NCBI GenBank assembly: GCA_965208015.1
Contig: OZ242308.1
Span: 744,001 to 808,000 of the forward strand
Reading direction: 5' to 3'
Length of the DNA stretch: 64,000 bases
Source: Bin87 sp965208015
GTDB taxonomy: Bacteria; Chloroflexota; Dehalococcoidia; Lucifugimonadales; UBA3495
A program made the translations under genes and the position numbers. Within the stretch, counting starts at the first letter, position 1, and the number at the start of each line of letters is the position of its first letter. Shown here piece by piece: positions 8,037-16,801 of this stretch. Below the pieces are notes generated by a model. The model did not search any database. It worked only from the letters and a program-made list of their open reading frames with translations, and had not been told where the DNA came from.

Positions 8037-10181
8037 ATGATGACTGGCATCAAGAAATACAACCCGGGCTTTCTCAGCGACGACGAGATCGTGGCGTCCT
8101 TCTGCGTAAGGAACACCGAATTCGAGTCTCTCCTGGAATCCCTGCACGCCAGCACCGGCAATTCCAACGCGCACTCCTTGGTCATTGGGCCCAGGGGCAG
8201 CGGCAAGAGCCATCTGCTGTTACGCGTGGCGGCTGAGATCCGGCGCAATGAGTCGCTATCAGGGTTCTGCCCCGTCGTATTCGCCGAGGAGAGCTACGAG
8301 GTTTCCACCATCGGAGAGTTTTGGCTGGGGTGTCTGGAGCACCTTGCGGAGCAGGCTGCGGAAGAGGAACGGGTCGACCTGCGGCTATCTCACGGCGACC
8401 TGCGGACCATTCGCGACGACCGGGAGTTGGCCAATCGATGCCTGGGAGCCATCCTGGACTTTGCCGACCGCCATGGCAAGCGAATGGTACTGTTGGTGGA
8501 AAACTTGAATATGCTCTTCGCTGATATGGTTGATCCCGAAGCCGGCTGGCGGTTACGCCACACGCTACAGACTGAGCCGCGGATAGTCCTGCTGGGCAGC
8601 GCCACCAGCAGGTTCGACGAGATTGATCACCCAGACCATGCGCTTTATGACCTCTTTCGCGTGATCACGCTGCATCCACTTGATATCGGGGAATGCGTGT
8701 CGTTGTGGCGGACCGTATCCGGGCAGGACGCTGAGGAACGTGTGGTCAGGCCTCTGCAGATTCTCACCGGCGGCAATCCACGACTGCTCGCCATCATCGC
8801 CCGATTTGGCGCTGGGAGTTCGCTCGATGATCTGATGGACGGTCTGCTGGACCTGGTTGATGACCACACCGAGTATTTCAAGAGCCATCTGGAGTCGCTT
8901 CCGTCTCAGGAACGGCGAATTTACCTGGCGCTGGCCACGCTGTGGAGGCCGGCCACCGCCAGGGAAGTTGCCGAACAGGCGAGGATGGACATCAATGTGA
9001 CGAGCGCGCTGCTCAAGCGATTGGTGGAGCGCGGCGCGGTTACCATCGATGGGGGGACGCCGCGCCGAAGGCAATACTATCTGACCGAGCGTCTCTACAA
9101 CATCTACTACCTCCTGCGCCGGGGCAGTGGAGAGAGCCAGGTGGTGAAGGCGCTGATAGATTTCATGGCCTGTCTGTACTCGCCCGCGGTGGTTTGGGAC
9201 GCCTTCAGCGGCGCCATCCAGCACATTCCTGATGTCCGTATTTTGCGTCCGCGTTTAGCAGATTTATTTGCGGAGGGGATGCTTGATGAGGCAGACTATC
9301 TGGCGGAACTGGGGCAAACGGACGACGCTCTGGCGGTTCATGACGATATCATCCGACGGCTGTCCGCAGACGACGAATGCGCAACCAGCGGCTGGGTCGC
9401 CATGGTGCTGATGGAGAAGATGCAGTTGTTGCACGAGTCCGGTCGAGACCCCGAGGCCTTGGCCATCTGCGACGATTTGATCGCACGCTTTGGCGCCAGT
9501 GAGAAGGTCCGATGCGTTCTCGCCGTCACGGTTGCTCGAAACTTCAGGACCTTGGCGATGCTCGATGCAGGCCAGACCTCTACAGCTGTGTCACAGTTGG
9601 ACCAGTCGCTGGCTCAACTCGGTGGCATGACAACTCCTTTGGACGGATTGGATGGTGTGGCAGAAGGCGTCTCGTTCCTTACCAAAGGGATCGCCCTCAT
9701 GCGTGCCGGGCAGTTACCGGAGGCAGCGGCCGCATTCGACGAGGTGGTGGCCAGGGAAGAAGCGTTGGAGGAATGGGGTTCGATCAGCCTGGTGGCGACA
9801 GCGCTGGAACTCAAGGAAACCGTCTTAGGAACACCGATCAGCGAGGAGGAAGCATCGACGCTGCTGAGATGCCTGGCGCAAACAGGCGAGATCGATGTGG
9901 TTGCGATGAAGGCGTTGTTGCAATTCACCGTCAGAGCGGGAGCCCACAGGTCTCTTGAGATTATTGAAGCATCTCCGGCCGGCGCATTGCTGCTGCCCCT
10001 GGTTACGGCATTGCGACAAGGCATCGGTCAAGCTACCCACGTAGCGAAGGAAGTCGATGAGGTTGCCGAGGACGTGCGGCGGGAGTTGCTCACATTGAGC
10101 TTGCAGTTCCGGAGGGGTTCTTTACCGCTTATGTCCCGCTTCAGGTGGTGGATGACGCAGGGTAGTCCAACAGGCATTTGA
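8037..10181 (+). CDS. AAA ATPase with C-terminal TPR-like repeats
   Basis: 714 aa. Walker A is GPRGSGKSHL (residues 51-60) and Walker B is 'MVLLVENLNML' near residue 160. A winged-helix-like region follows at about 290-370 ('ATAREVAEQARMDINVTSAL'; 'RRRQYYLTERLYNIYYLLRR'). The second half carries degenerate TPR-like helices (AELGQTDDALAVHDDIIRRL, LHESGRDPEALAICDDLIAR, MRAGQLPEAAAAFDEVV). The order NTPase, wHTH, TPR is that of STAND-type NTPases, which sense a partner and oligomerise. It has a GAGAGG ribosome site and follows another ATPase gene with an 18-base gap, so the two probably work as a pair. The last ~25 residues look frameshift-derived. Confidence 0.7.
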   Translation: MMTGIKKYNPGFLSDDEIVASFCVRNTEFESLLESLHASTGNSNAHSLVIGPRGSGKSHLLLRVAAEIRRNESLSGFCPVVFAEESYEVSTIGEFWLGCLEHLAEQAAEEERVDLRLSHGDLRTIRDDRELANRCLGAILDFADRHGKRMVLLVENLNMLFADMVDPEAGWRLRHTLQTEPRIVLLGSATSRFDEIDHPDHALYDLFRVITLHPLDIGECVSLWRTVSGQDAEERVVRPLQILTGGNPRLLAIIARFGAGSSLDDLMDGLLDLVDDHTEYFKSHLESLPSQERRIYLALATLWRPATAREVAEQARMDINVTSALLKRLVERGAVTIDGGTPRRRQYYLTERLYNIYYLLRRGSGESQVVKALIDFMACLYSPAVVWDAFSGAIQHIPDVRILRPRLADLFAEGMLDEADYLAELGQTDDALAVHDDIIRRLSADDECATSGWVAMVLMEKMQLLHESGRDPEALAICDDLIARFGASEKVRCVLAVTVARNFRTLAMLDAGQTSTAVSQLDQSLAQLGGMTTPLDGLDGVAEGVSFLTKGIALMRAGQLPEAAAAFDEVVAREEALEEWGSISLVATALELKETVLGTPISEEEASTLLRCLAQTGEIDVVAMKALLQFTVRAGAHRSLEIIEASPAGALLLPLVTALRQGIGQATHVAKEVDEVAEDVRRELLTLSLQFRRGSLPLMSRFRWWMTQGSPTGI

Positions 10182-10260
10182 AGATCGTGAACATCGGAGT
10201 GGCCTCCAGGCCTGATAGTCAACATTGGCGACCGTTGGGGAATTACCGGACAGGTAGCAG

Positions 10261-10776
10261 GTGATCAAGTTGGTTAATTTCGTTTGCGGGGATTGCATCG
10301 ATGATGACGGGATCAGGGGATTTATATCTGCCAATGCGGAGGTTCACCGCTGCTCATTTTGCCAAGCCATCGGCGATGAACCTATCGCTGCTCCACTGGG
10401 AGAAGTCGGCGAATACATCAACCGGTGCCTCCGCCAGGAGTATGGAGATGCCGTGGATGAACTCCCACGGGACAGTGAGGAAAAGGAGTACTTCGGCAGC
10501 AACTGGGATTCCGAGGAAATGCTGACCGACGTTGTCGAGCTGGAATTCCCCAATGACCATAATGGCGTACTGCTTGGCGAGCTCGTGGGGTATCTGGACG
10601 ACATCACCTGGTGCGAGCGGAATGGACTGGGACTGACCGATCTTGAAGGTAACTGTTCAGGATTGGGGGAAGCGAGCAGTTGGCGGCAGGAGGTGAGGGT
10701 GTTCAAGCCTTGGGCTCGCCAGGTCAGGGTCTTTCGATTATCGATGAAACAGGGACGGATGCAATCTTGGGAGTAA
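10261..10776 (+). pseudogene. HEPN/RES-type N-terminal domain protein, cut off
   Basis: From GTG 10261 the frame gives a zinc-ribbon-like start (VCGDCIDDDGIRGFI...HRCSFCQ) followed by 'DEPIAAPLGEVGEYI', typical of the HEPN_RES_NTD1 domain that precedes RES toxin domains. RES proteins deplete NAD+ in type II toxin systems. After about residue 130 ('YLDDITWCERNGLGLTDLEG') similarity ends and no RES domain follows; the frame stops 42 bases before an ISAs1 remnant. The toxin is thus probably dead. The start lacks a clear ribosome site. Confidence 0.55.
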
Positions 10777-10818
10777 AGGGGGAAGGGATGTAGGGTCGGG
10801 TCATTCTCAGTTTGGGGG

Positions 10819-11881
10819 GTGATCATGGGGTCAGTGGAAGGATCAAAGGATGCGTCAGGGGACGGTTTGTCGTTGATCGAGGTGTTGGGTCGGGTACCGG
10901 ACCCGCGCAGCGTGCACGGGAGGCGACATCCTTTGGGGGCGATTTTAGGATTGGCGGTGTGCGCCATGTTGTGCGGGGCACGCAGTCTGTACGCCATCAG
11001 CCAGTAGGGTCGAGACCAGGGGGAGGAGGTATCCGGGGCTGTGGGTTTCACCCGGCAGCGGACACCGTGCGTGTCCACGTTGCATCAGGTGTTCAGCAGG
11101 ATGGATCGGGAGGCCTTTGAGGATGAGCTTGGGCGGTGGTTGCAGGAGCGGGGCCTGTCTGAAGGTGAGGTGGTGGCCATTGACGGCAAGGCGTTGCGGG
11201 GCATCCACGGTGATCAGTTGCCCGGGGTGCATCTGGTGGCGGCGTATGCCCATCAGGCTGGGGTCGTGGTGGGACAGCAGGCAGTCGGGGAGAAGAAGAA
11301 CGAGCTGGACGCCGTCGCCGGTCTGTTGGGACAGTTGGACCTGCAGGGTCGAGTGGTAACGGGTGATGCCCAGTTCACCCAACGGGAGGTGTGTCAGCGG
11401 GTGGTAGCCCAAGGGGGCACTACTTCTTTGCCGTGAAGGGCAACCAGCCCACCCTGCTGGAGGACATCACCGCCATCTGGGACCGGGAACCGGAAGCGGC
11501 CCAGGCGACGCAAGTCGACCAGCACGGTGGTCGCATCGAACAAAGGCGGCTTTGGGTTTCCCAGTTGCTGGTGGGCTACAGCGACTGGCCGTATCTGGCT
11601 CAGGTCTGCCGACTGGAACGCATCGTCCGTACCAAGGGCAAGACCCGACGGGAGTTGGCCTGCGCCGTGACCAGCCTGCCGCCCGCCCAAGCCAGCCCCC
11701 AAAGGCTCCTGGCCTTATGGCGGGGACACTGGGGCATCGAAAACCGCGTGCACTGGGTTAGGGACGTTACCTTCGATGAGGACCGGTTCCAGGTGCGCAC
11801 CGGCTCGGCGCCCCAGATCATGGCCGCCCTGCGCAACCTGACCATCAGTGTGATCCGGTTGGCTGGCGAAACCAACATCGC
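10819..11881 (+). pseudogene. ISAs1-family transposase, degraded
   Basis: Three frames together give an ISAs1 transposase: 'VLGRVPDPRSVHGRRHPLGAIL', then VVAIDGKALRG (first Asp), RVVTGDAQFTQ (second Asp), and WGIENRVHWVRDVTFDEDRF (Glu). It has three lesions. TAG at 11005-11007 stands where the family has Trp (AISQ-W-GRDQG). A base is lost in the G-run 11413-11417, so that AQGG must join HYFFAVKGNQ across frames. The C-terminus breaks off after GETNIAA near 11881, where a coiled-coil gene in the opposite strand begins. The element therefore cannot transpose on its own. Confidence 0.85.
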
Positions 11882-12124
11882 CGCTTGGGCGAGGCGTTCT
11901 TCGCCCTGTTGGAAGCGGGCGCGTGACTCTGCGACGAGCTCATCGTGATTGGCGAGGCGTTCGTCGGTCTGCTGGAGGCGGTTGGAAACCGCTTCGTTGA
12001 CCTCAGTTTGGTCTTTGCTGAAAGAGCTCAGCGCGGCGATGACCTCGTCCAGACGCTGAACGATGGCCTGCCCCTCAGGTGTCAGGTTTTGTGGCACCTG
12101 CTCTTGTCCGTCCGGCGTGTTCAT
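11882..12124 (-). pseudogene. Coiled-coil protein N-terminus, broken by the ISAs1 remnant
   Basis: From ATG 12124 about 81 codons read as a native protein (MNTPDGQEQVPQ..., then a heptad-rich segment 'VNEAVSNRLQQTDERLANHDE'). After 11881 the frame continues only as antisense of the transposase, so the original gene lost its 3' part at the insertion. It resembles the small coiled-coil proteins elsewhere in this window (33297-33664, 41997-42371, 59962-60312), some of which end in or begin with a membrane helix. Confidence 0.5.
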
Positions 12125-12684
12125 GCGAGTTCCCCCACTGACTCCCTACATATGCAGCGAGGATAGCAGATTCGGCCTCGGCGTCGGAAGCGTGGAACAG
12201 GCACGGAGGCAATGGCGGTACAGGTGATGGGCTGTGTCGGCGGAGGTTTACTCCGTGCAAGGATGTTTGGCTTTGTTTCTTCGTATCGCTCCTGGTTGGT
12301 GGTTTCGGATGGTTTTTGCCAGTCTGCCAGAGGAATTTGGGTCGGTGTCAGCCCCACGGCCGGGGGATTTACGCAAGGTTTTTGCCCGACTTGGATCGTG
12401 CGGACGGCTTCAGGCCGGCCGGCACGCAGCGAGTGGACTGTCGCTGGGTCCGCTGGCGACCGCGCCGCTGAATCATTGGGCGGACGATGGTCTCAGGCGG
12501 AACCGGGTTGCGATTTTGGATGCTGACGGATGGCCGTGAACGACCCGCGGTGACCTCTGGCTTGAACTGTACTGGATTTCACGTGATGAATACAGTATAG
12601 GAACATGCGTTCGGATCGGTCAAGGGGTATGGTGTCACGGATTTTTGCATGGATGGATGGGATGCCCGCCGAATCCGGCGTTGC
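12125..12684. other. 560-base gap without a recognisable gene
   Basis: Open frames here on both strands are short, lack ribosome sites and show no family features. I see no strong hairpin. The gap separates the accessory island from the permease genes, and could hold decayed sequence from the island edge. Confidence 0.45.
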
Positions 12685-14418
12685 TCAAGCGCTGGCCACG
12701 CTGACGGTCAGCACATCGAGGCCGTGGTATTTCTGGTGGCGGACGTCTGAGGCGTAGTGGCGCAGGAGGCGGTAGGGGACCTCGCCATCGTTGGGATCGG
12801 GGGGCAGGTCGGCGAGGCGGGCAATGCGGTCCTCCACGTTGGCGCAGGGCAGGATTGAGACGAATTCCAACTCCACGTTGCCGGCGTCGTGGCGGGCGCG
12901 AACGGTGAGGCGGCTGGGCGCTCCGGCATCTGGCGCGTCGGCCCGGGACACGATGGCCAGGGCCTCCTCGGCGGCCGCGGTCACCCGGTTGGCGGCTGCA
13001 TCGTCGCAATCCAGGCGGTCGGTGAACGCGCGCAGGAAGTTGTCCAGCTTCCGCGGCGCCTCCTCGTCCAGGGTGAGCCGGAGGCGGCGTCCCCGGCGGT
13101 TGGTGAGTTCGAGCGCGGCCGACATGAGCACCGCAGCGGTGCCGCCGGCGGTCATGGCGTTGCCCAGCAGCACGGCCCAGAAGCCGTCGCCGATCAATTC
13201 GGGGAAGATGACGCTGTTCTGGAAACCGACGCCGACCCAGAAGGAGATGCCGACGACCACGGCCTTGCGGTGGTCGATGCCGTCGCGGAAAACGATGCGC
13301 ATGCCCTGCACGAACAGCAGGGCGAAGAATACAGCGATGTAGGCGGCAGCCACCGGGCTGGGGATGGCGATCAGCAGGGCGGTGGCCTTGGGCAAGAAGG
13401 CCAGGACCAGCAGGATGACGCCGATGGCGATGCCAACCCGACGCGCCGCCATGCCGGTGATCTCGACCAGGGGAATCGTACCGGAGTAGGTGGTGTTGGG
13501 AAGGGTTCCGGCGATGCCGGACAGCAGATTGCCGAGGCCGTCGGCGTTGAGCGCGCCCTGCACGACGCGATAGTCGGTGGCCGTGGGGCGACGCCGTGAG
13601 ACGCGCTGGATGGCGACGCCGTCGCCGATGGTCTCAATCGCGCCGACGATGGTGACGGCGATGAAGGCGGGCAGGAGGGCCCAGAACTCGGGGCTGGGGG
13701 TGAAGTCCAGCCCCGGCCATGATCCAACGGGAACGCCGAACCAGGGCGCGTCCAGCACCAACTGGAAGTCATACAGTCCCAGCGGGGCGGCGACCACGCA
13801 GCCGACGGCGGTGCCGATGACCGGGGACCAGAGCCGCAGAGGCTTGGGTCCGCGGAGCACCAGCGCGAGGATCGTCAACAAGGTTACGACCAGGACCACG
13901 GGAGCGGCCATGCCGGAGACGCCCTGCGGGATCTCGGTCAGCATGTCGAACACGATAGGCATAACCGTGGCGGCGATGAGCATGATCACCGTGCCGGTGA
14001 CCACGGGCGTGAAGACGCGGCGCAGCGCCGGCAGCCAGGCGGCGAGCAGGAACTGGACCAGGGACGAAACGACGATCAGGCTCGCCATCAGGGCCGGGCC
14101 GGCTTCGACCAGCGCTGCGATGCAGACCGCGATGAAGGTGCCGGAGGTGCCCATCACCAGGACGTGGCCGGCCCCGAATCGCCAGAACCGGACGGCCTGC
14201 AGGATGGTGTTGGCGCCGCTGATGAGCAGAGCGGCGAATACGCCCCAGGCTATGTACTCGGCCGGCTGGTCGGCGATGCGGAAGACGATCACCACCGTGA
14301 GGACGATGCTGCCGACCATGACCAGCGCGCCCTGGAATCCGGCGCCGATCAGGAGCGAGTTTGGCGGGTTTTCGTTGGGTTCGTAGCGGACGTTCTCGTT
14401 TATGGATGTTTCAGCCAT
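12685..14418 (-). CDS. NCS2 (xanthine/uracil permease) family transporter with C-terminal HATPase-like tail
   Basis: 577 aa. Residues about 25-430 form the many-TM NCS2/SLC23 core, with 'GAGHVLVMGTSGTFIAVCIAAL' in the TM3 region and 'ETIGDGVAIQRVSRRR...DYRVVQGALNADGLGNLLSG', the QN-type substrate motif region. Such carriers import nucleobases with protons. Residues about 445-577 are a soluble tail: 'LRAFTDRLDCDDAAANRVTAAAEEALAIV', a beta pair, then 'LLRHYASDVRHQKYHGLDVLTVSV'. This order resembles the RsbW-type HATPase_c_2 fold, but the N-box Asn and DxGxG are not seen. The next gene upstream is a close paralogue with the same tail. No clear ribosome site before ATG 14418. Confidence 0.8.
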   Translation of the reverse strand: MAETSINENVRYEPNENPPNSLLIGAGFQGALVMVGSIVLTVVIVFRIADQPAEYIAWGVFAALLISGANTILQAVRFWRFGAGHVLVMGTSGTFIAVCIAALVEAGPALMASLIVVSSLVQFLLAAWLPALRRVFTPVVTGTVIMLIAATVMPIVFDMLTEIPQGVSGMAAPVVLVVTLLTILALVLRGPKPLRLWSPVIGTAVGCVVAAPLGLYDFQLVLDAPWFGVPVGSWPGLDFTPSPEFWALLPAFIAVTIVGAIETIGDGVAIQRVSRRRPTATDYRVVQGALNADGLGNLLSGIAGTLPNTTYSGTIPLVEITGMAARRVGIAIGVILLVLAFLPKATALLIAIPSPVAAAYIAVFFALLFVQGMRIVFRDGIDHRKAVVVGISFWVGVGFQNSVIFPELIGDGFWAVLLGNAMTAGGTAAVLMSAALELTNRRGRRLRLTLDEEAPRKLDNFLRAFTDRLDCDDAAANRVTAAAEEALAIVSRADAPDAGAPSRLTVRARHDAGNVELEFVSILPCANVEDRIARLADLPPDPNDGEVPYRLLRHYASDVRHQKYHGLDVLTVSVASA

Positions 14419-14570
14419 GAGTTATGCCTGCCAAGTCGTGTATCGGAAATCTAGGGTTCAGTTTTTGATCATTGCGTATATGTTCACTGACGTTATTACA
14501 TTCACATTTTTATGGGTTCCATTATTGCAAGCGAGGCCAGGAGTATGCAAGTTGGCTAGCCGTGTCGCGG

Positions 14571-14606
14571 AAAAAGATGACCGGCTGCTTTTGCGGGCAG
14601 CCGGTC
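14571..14606 (-). terminator. Intrinsic terminator after the 14629-16368 permease gene
   Basis: GACCGGCTGC (14579-14588) and GCAGCCGGTC (14597-14606) pair perfectly over an 8-base loop. Read on the minus strand the stem is followed by ATCTTTTTCC (A-run 14571-14575 on plus), a classical Rho-independent signal 23 bases past the stop codon. Confidence 0.8.
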
Positions 14607-14628
14607 TGGAAGAAACCGTGGAGGGAAG

Positions 14629-16368
14629 TCACGCCGCGCTGGCGACGCTGACGGTTACGACGTCGAGGCCGTGGTACTTCTGGTGGCGGACTGACGATGC
14701 GTAGTGGCGCAGAAGCCGCAGGGATACCTCGCCGTCGTCGGGCACGGCGGGGAGGGCGCTGAGGTAGGTGAGGCGGTCCTCGACGTTCTCGCCCTCCAGG
14801 GCGGAGACGAACTCCAGCTCCACGTTGTTGCCCTCGCGGCGGGCGTTGACGGTGAGCCGCCGGGGGGAATCGTCCCGGTAGGTGTCGTCGTCTTGCGCGA
14901 GAATGACCAGGGTCTCCTCGCCGGCGGCGGCGAGGCGGTTGGACGCCTCATCGTTCCACCGTATGCGGGAGGCGAAGGCGCGCAGGAAGTCGTCCACCTG
15001 CTGAGGCGCGTCGTCATCCAGCGGCACGCGCAGGCGACGGCGACGGGGCTTGCTGAGCTCGACGAAGGCCGTAAGCCCCACAGCGACGATGGCGCCGGAG
15101 GTCATGCCGTTGCCGAGCAGGACGCCGATGAAACCCTCGCCCAAGAGTTCCGGGAAGATGACGCCGTTCTGGAACCCGACGCCCACCCAGAAGGCGATGC
15201 CGGCGACGGTGGCCTTGCGGTGGTCGAGCCCGTCCTGCACGATGATGCGCAAACCCTGGACGAAGAGCAGGGCGATGAGGATGCCCACGTAGGCGGCGGC
15301 CACGGGGGACGGGATGGCAATGAGGAGGGCCGTTGCCTTGGGGAAGAAAGCCAGGACGATGAAGATGACGCCGACCACAATGCCGACGCGACGGGCGGCG
15401 ATTCCGGTGACCTCGGCGAGGGAAATGCTGGTGGAGTAGGTAGTGTTGGGCAGGGTGCCGGCCAGGCCGGACAGGAAATTGCCCACGCCGTCGGTGTTAA
15501 GGGCGCCCTGGACGACGCGATAGTCGGTGGCTCCGGGACGGCGGCGGGAGACGCGCTGGATGGCGACGCCGTCGCCGATGGTCTCGATGGCGCCGACGAA
15601 AGTGACGACGATGAAGGCGGGCAGCAGGGCCCAGAACTCCACGCCGGGAGTGAAGTCGAAGCCGGGCCAGGCGCCGAAGGGCACGCCGAACCAGGGGGCC
15701 TCCTTGACGTACTGGACGTCATACATGCCGAAGGGGGCCGATACTGCGCAGCCGACGATAATACCGGCAACGGGGGACCACAACCGCCAGGCCGCCGGGG
15801 CGCGCAGGACGAGGACGACGACGACCAGGATGGTAACCACGGCCACCAGGGGAGGGGCAACGGAGGCGGTGCCTTCCGGGGCGTCGCTGAGCATGTCGAA
15901 CACGATGGGCATGATGGTGGCGGCGATGAGCATGATCACGGTGCCGGAAACCACCGGAGTGAAGATGCTGCGCAGCACGGAGAGGCGGGCGGCGAGGGCG
16001 AACTGGAACAGGGCGGACACGACGACGAGACTGGCCATCAGCGCCGGGCCACCCTGGATCAGCGCGGCGACGCACACGGCGAAGAACGCGCCGGAAGTGC
16101 CCATCATCAGGATGTGTCCGGCGCCGATGCGCCAAAGGCGGGCGGACTGGAGGATGGTGGTGATGCCGCTGATGAGCAGGGCGGCGAAGACGCCCCACGC
16201 GATGTAGTTTGCGGGCTGTTCGGCGATGCGGAAGACGATGACAACGCCCAGGACGATCCCGCCGATGATGAGCAGGGCGGCCTGGAAGCCAGCGCCGAGG
16301 GTGAGCAGAGTTGGGGGGTGTTCGTCCGGTTCGTAACGGATGTGTTCGTTCACTGGTGATGCAGCCAA
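14629..16368 (-). CDS. NCS2 family transporter with C-terminal HATPase-like tail (paralogue)
   Basis: 579 aa, close paralogue of 12685-14418 along its whole length. The transporter core shows the same 'VLMMGTSGAFFA'-type and 'IGDGVAIQRVSRRRPGATDYRVV' segments. The tail (about 445-579) is conserved too: 'NDEASNRLAAAGEETLVIL' and 'RHYASSVRHQKYHGLDVVTVSV'. The start is TTG 16368 with GGAG eight bases upstream, and the N-terminus then matches the paralogue (NEHIRYEPDEHPP against NENVRYEPNENPP). It has its own terminator, so the two copies are probably separate transcripts. The nucleobase transported cannot be told from sequence. Confidence 0.8.
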   Translation of the reverse strand: MAASPVNEHIRYEPDEHPPTLLTLGAGFQAALLIIGGIVLGVVIVFRIAEQPANYIAWGVFAALLISGITTILQSARLWRIGAGHILMMGTSGAFFAVCVAALIQGGPALMASLVVVSALFQFALAARLSVLRSIFTPVVSGTVIMLIAATIMPIVFDMLSDAPEGTASVAPPLVAVVTILVVVVLVLRAPAAWRLWSPVAGIIVGCAVSAPFGMYDVQYVKEAPWFGVPFGAWPGFDFTPGVEFWALLPAFIVVTFVGAIETIGDGVAIQRVSRRRPGATDYRVVQGALNTDGVGNFLSGLAGTLPNTTYSTSISLAEVTGIAARRVGIVVGVIFIVLAFFPKATALLIAIPSPVAAAYVGILIALLFVQGLRIIVQDGLDHRKATVAGIAFWVGVGFQNGVIFPELLGEGFIGVLLGNGMTSGAIVAVGLTAFVELSKPRRRRLRVPLDDDAPQQVDDFLRAFASRIRWNDEASNRLAAAGEETLVILAQDDDTYRDDSPRRLTVNARREGNNVELEFVSALEGENVEDRLTYLSALPAVPDDGEVSLRLLRHYASSVRHQKYHGLDVVTVSVASAA

Positions 16369-16629
16369 GAGTCACGCTCCAGATACATGTGTGGCGTTAT
16401 GGTCGTCCCTATCGGGAAAGCGTTAAGTATTCGACAGCTGACTTTATGCGAGCGCAAGTATCTTATCCTGACAGTCCATGGCGCAACGTCAAAGGGAGAC
16501 CGATATAGGGCAATCGCTTGCCACAGAGAGGCAATTTGCATGGATAAACAGGATAAACGGGATGAACAGGATGTTATAGAGAACATCACCCCGAACATGA
16601 TACGGGGCCGGAATGACGATTCAAGGTGA
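16369..16629. other. Non-coding stretch with a CAGGAT repeat unit
   Basis: No convincing gene. Around 16540-16575 there are three near-direct units of the form 'AACAGGAT / AACGGGAT' that match longer inverted-repeat elements at 19003-19079 and 29787-29896, so this looks like a worn copy of the same family. Confidence 0.45.
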
Positions 16630-16650
16630 AAAGCCGCAATGTGTGGCTTT
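16630..16650. terminator. Short hairpin before the SMP-30 gene
   Basis: AAAGCCGCA (16630-16638) pairs with TGTGGCTTT (16642-16650), nine pairs with one G-U, across a three-base loop. The arms end in A/T runs, so it could stop transcripts in either direction. Confidence 0.4.
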
Positions 16651-16801
16651 GAAATGGCCTAGCGACGAAGCGAATGCGCGGGTTCCAGCATAGTTTGCGC
16701 GGCCCGGTTGGCGGGCATACAATGACGACGCCAACTACCCCAGTTTCGCAGGCGTCGCCGGCCCGCCGGAACCGACGCCGGACACACCAGGAGGCGCAAC
16801 C

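Noticed and set aside
12212..12539. Two overlapping open frames in the 12.1-12.7 kb gap
   Set aside because: No ribosome site, no recognisable features, and mutual overlap in different frames.
14704..16359. 551-aa plus-strand open frame opposite the permease
   Set aside because: Acidic, His/Gly/Glu-rich translation without family features; shadow of the minus-strand NCS2 gene.
16387..16629. 80-aa plus-strand frame before the SMP-30 gene
   Set aside because: Runs through the CAGGAT repeat unit and lacks a ribosome site.
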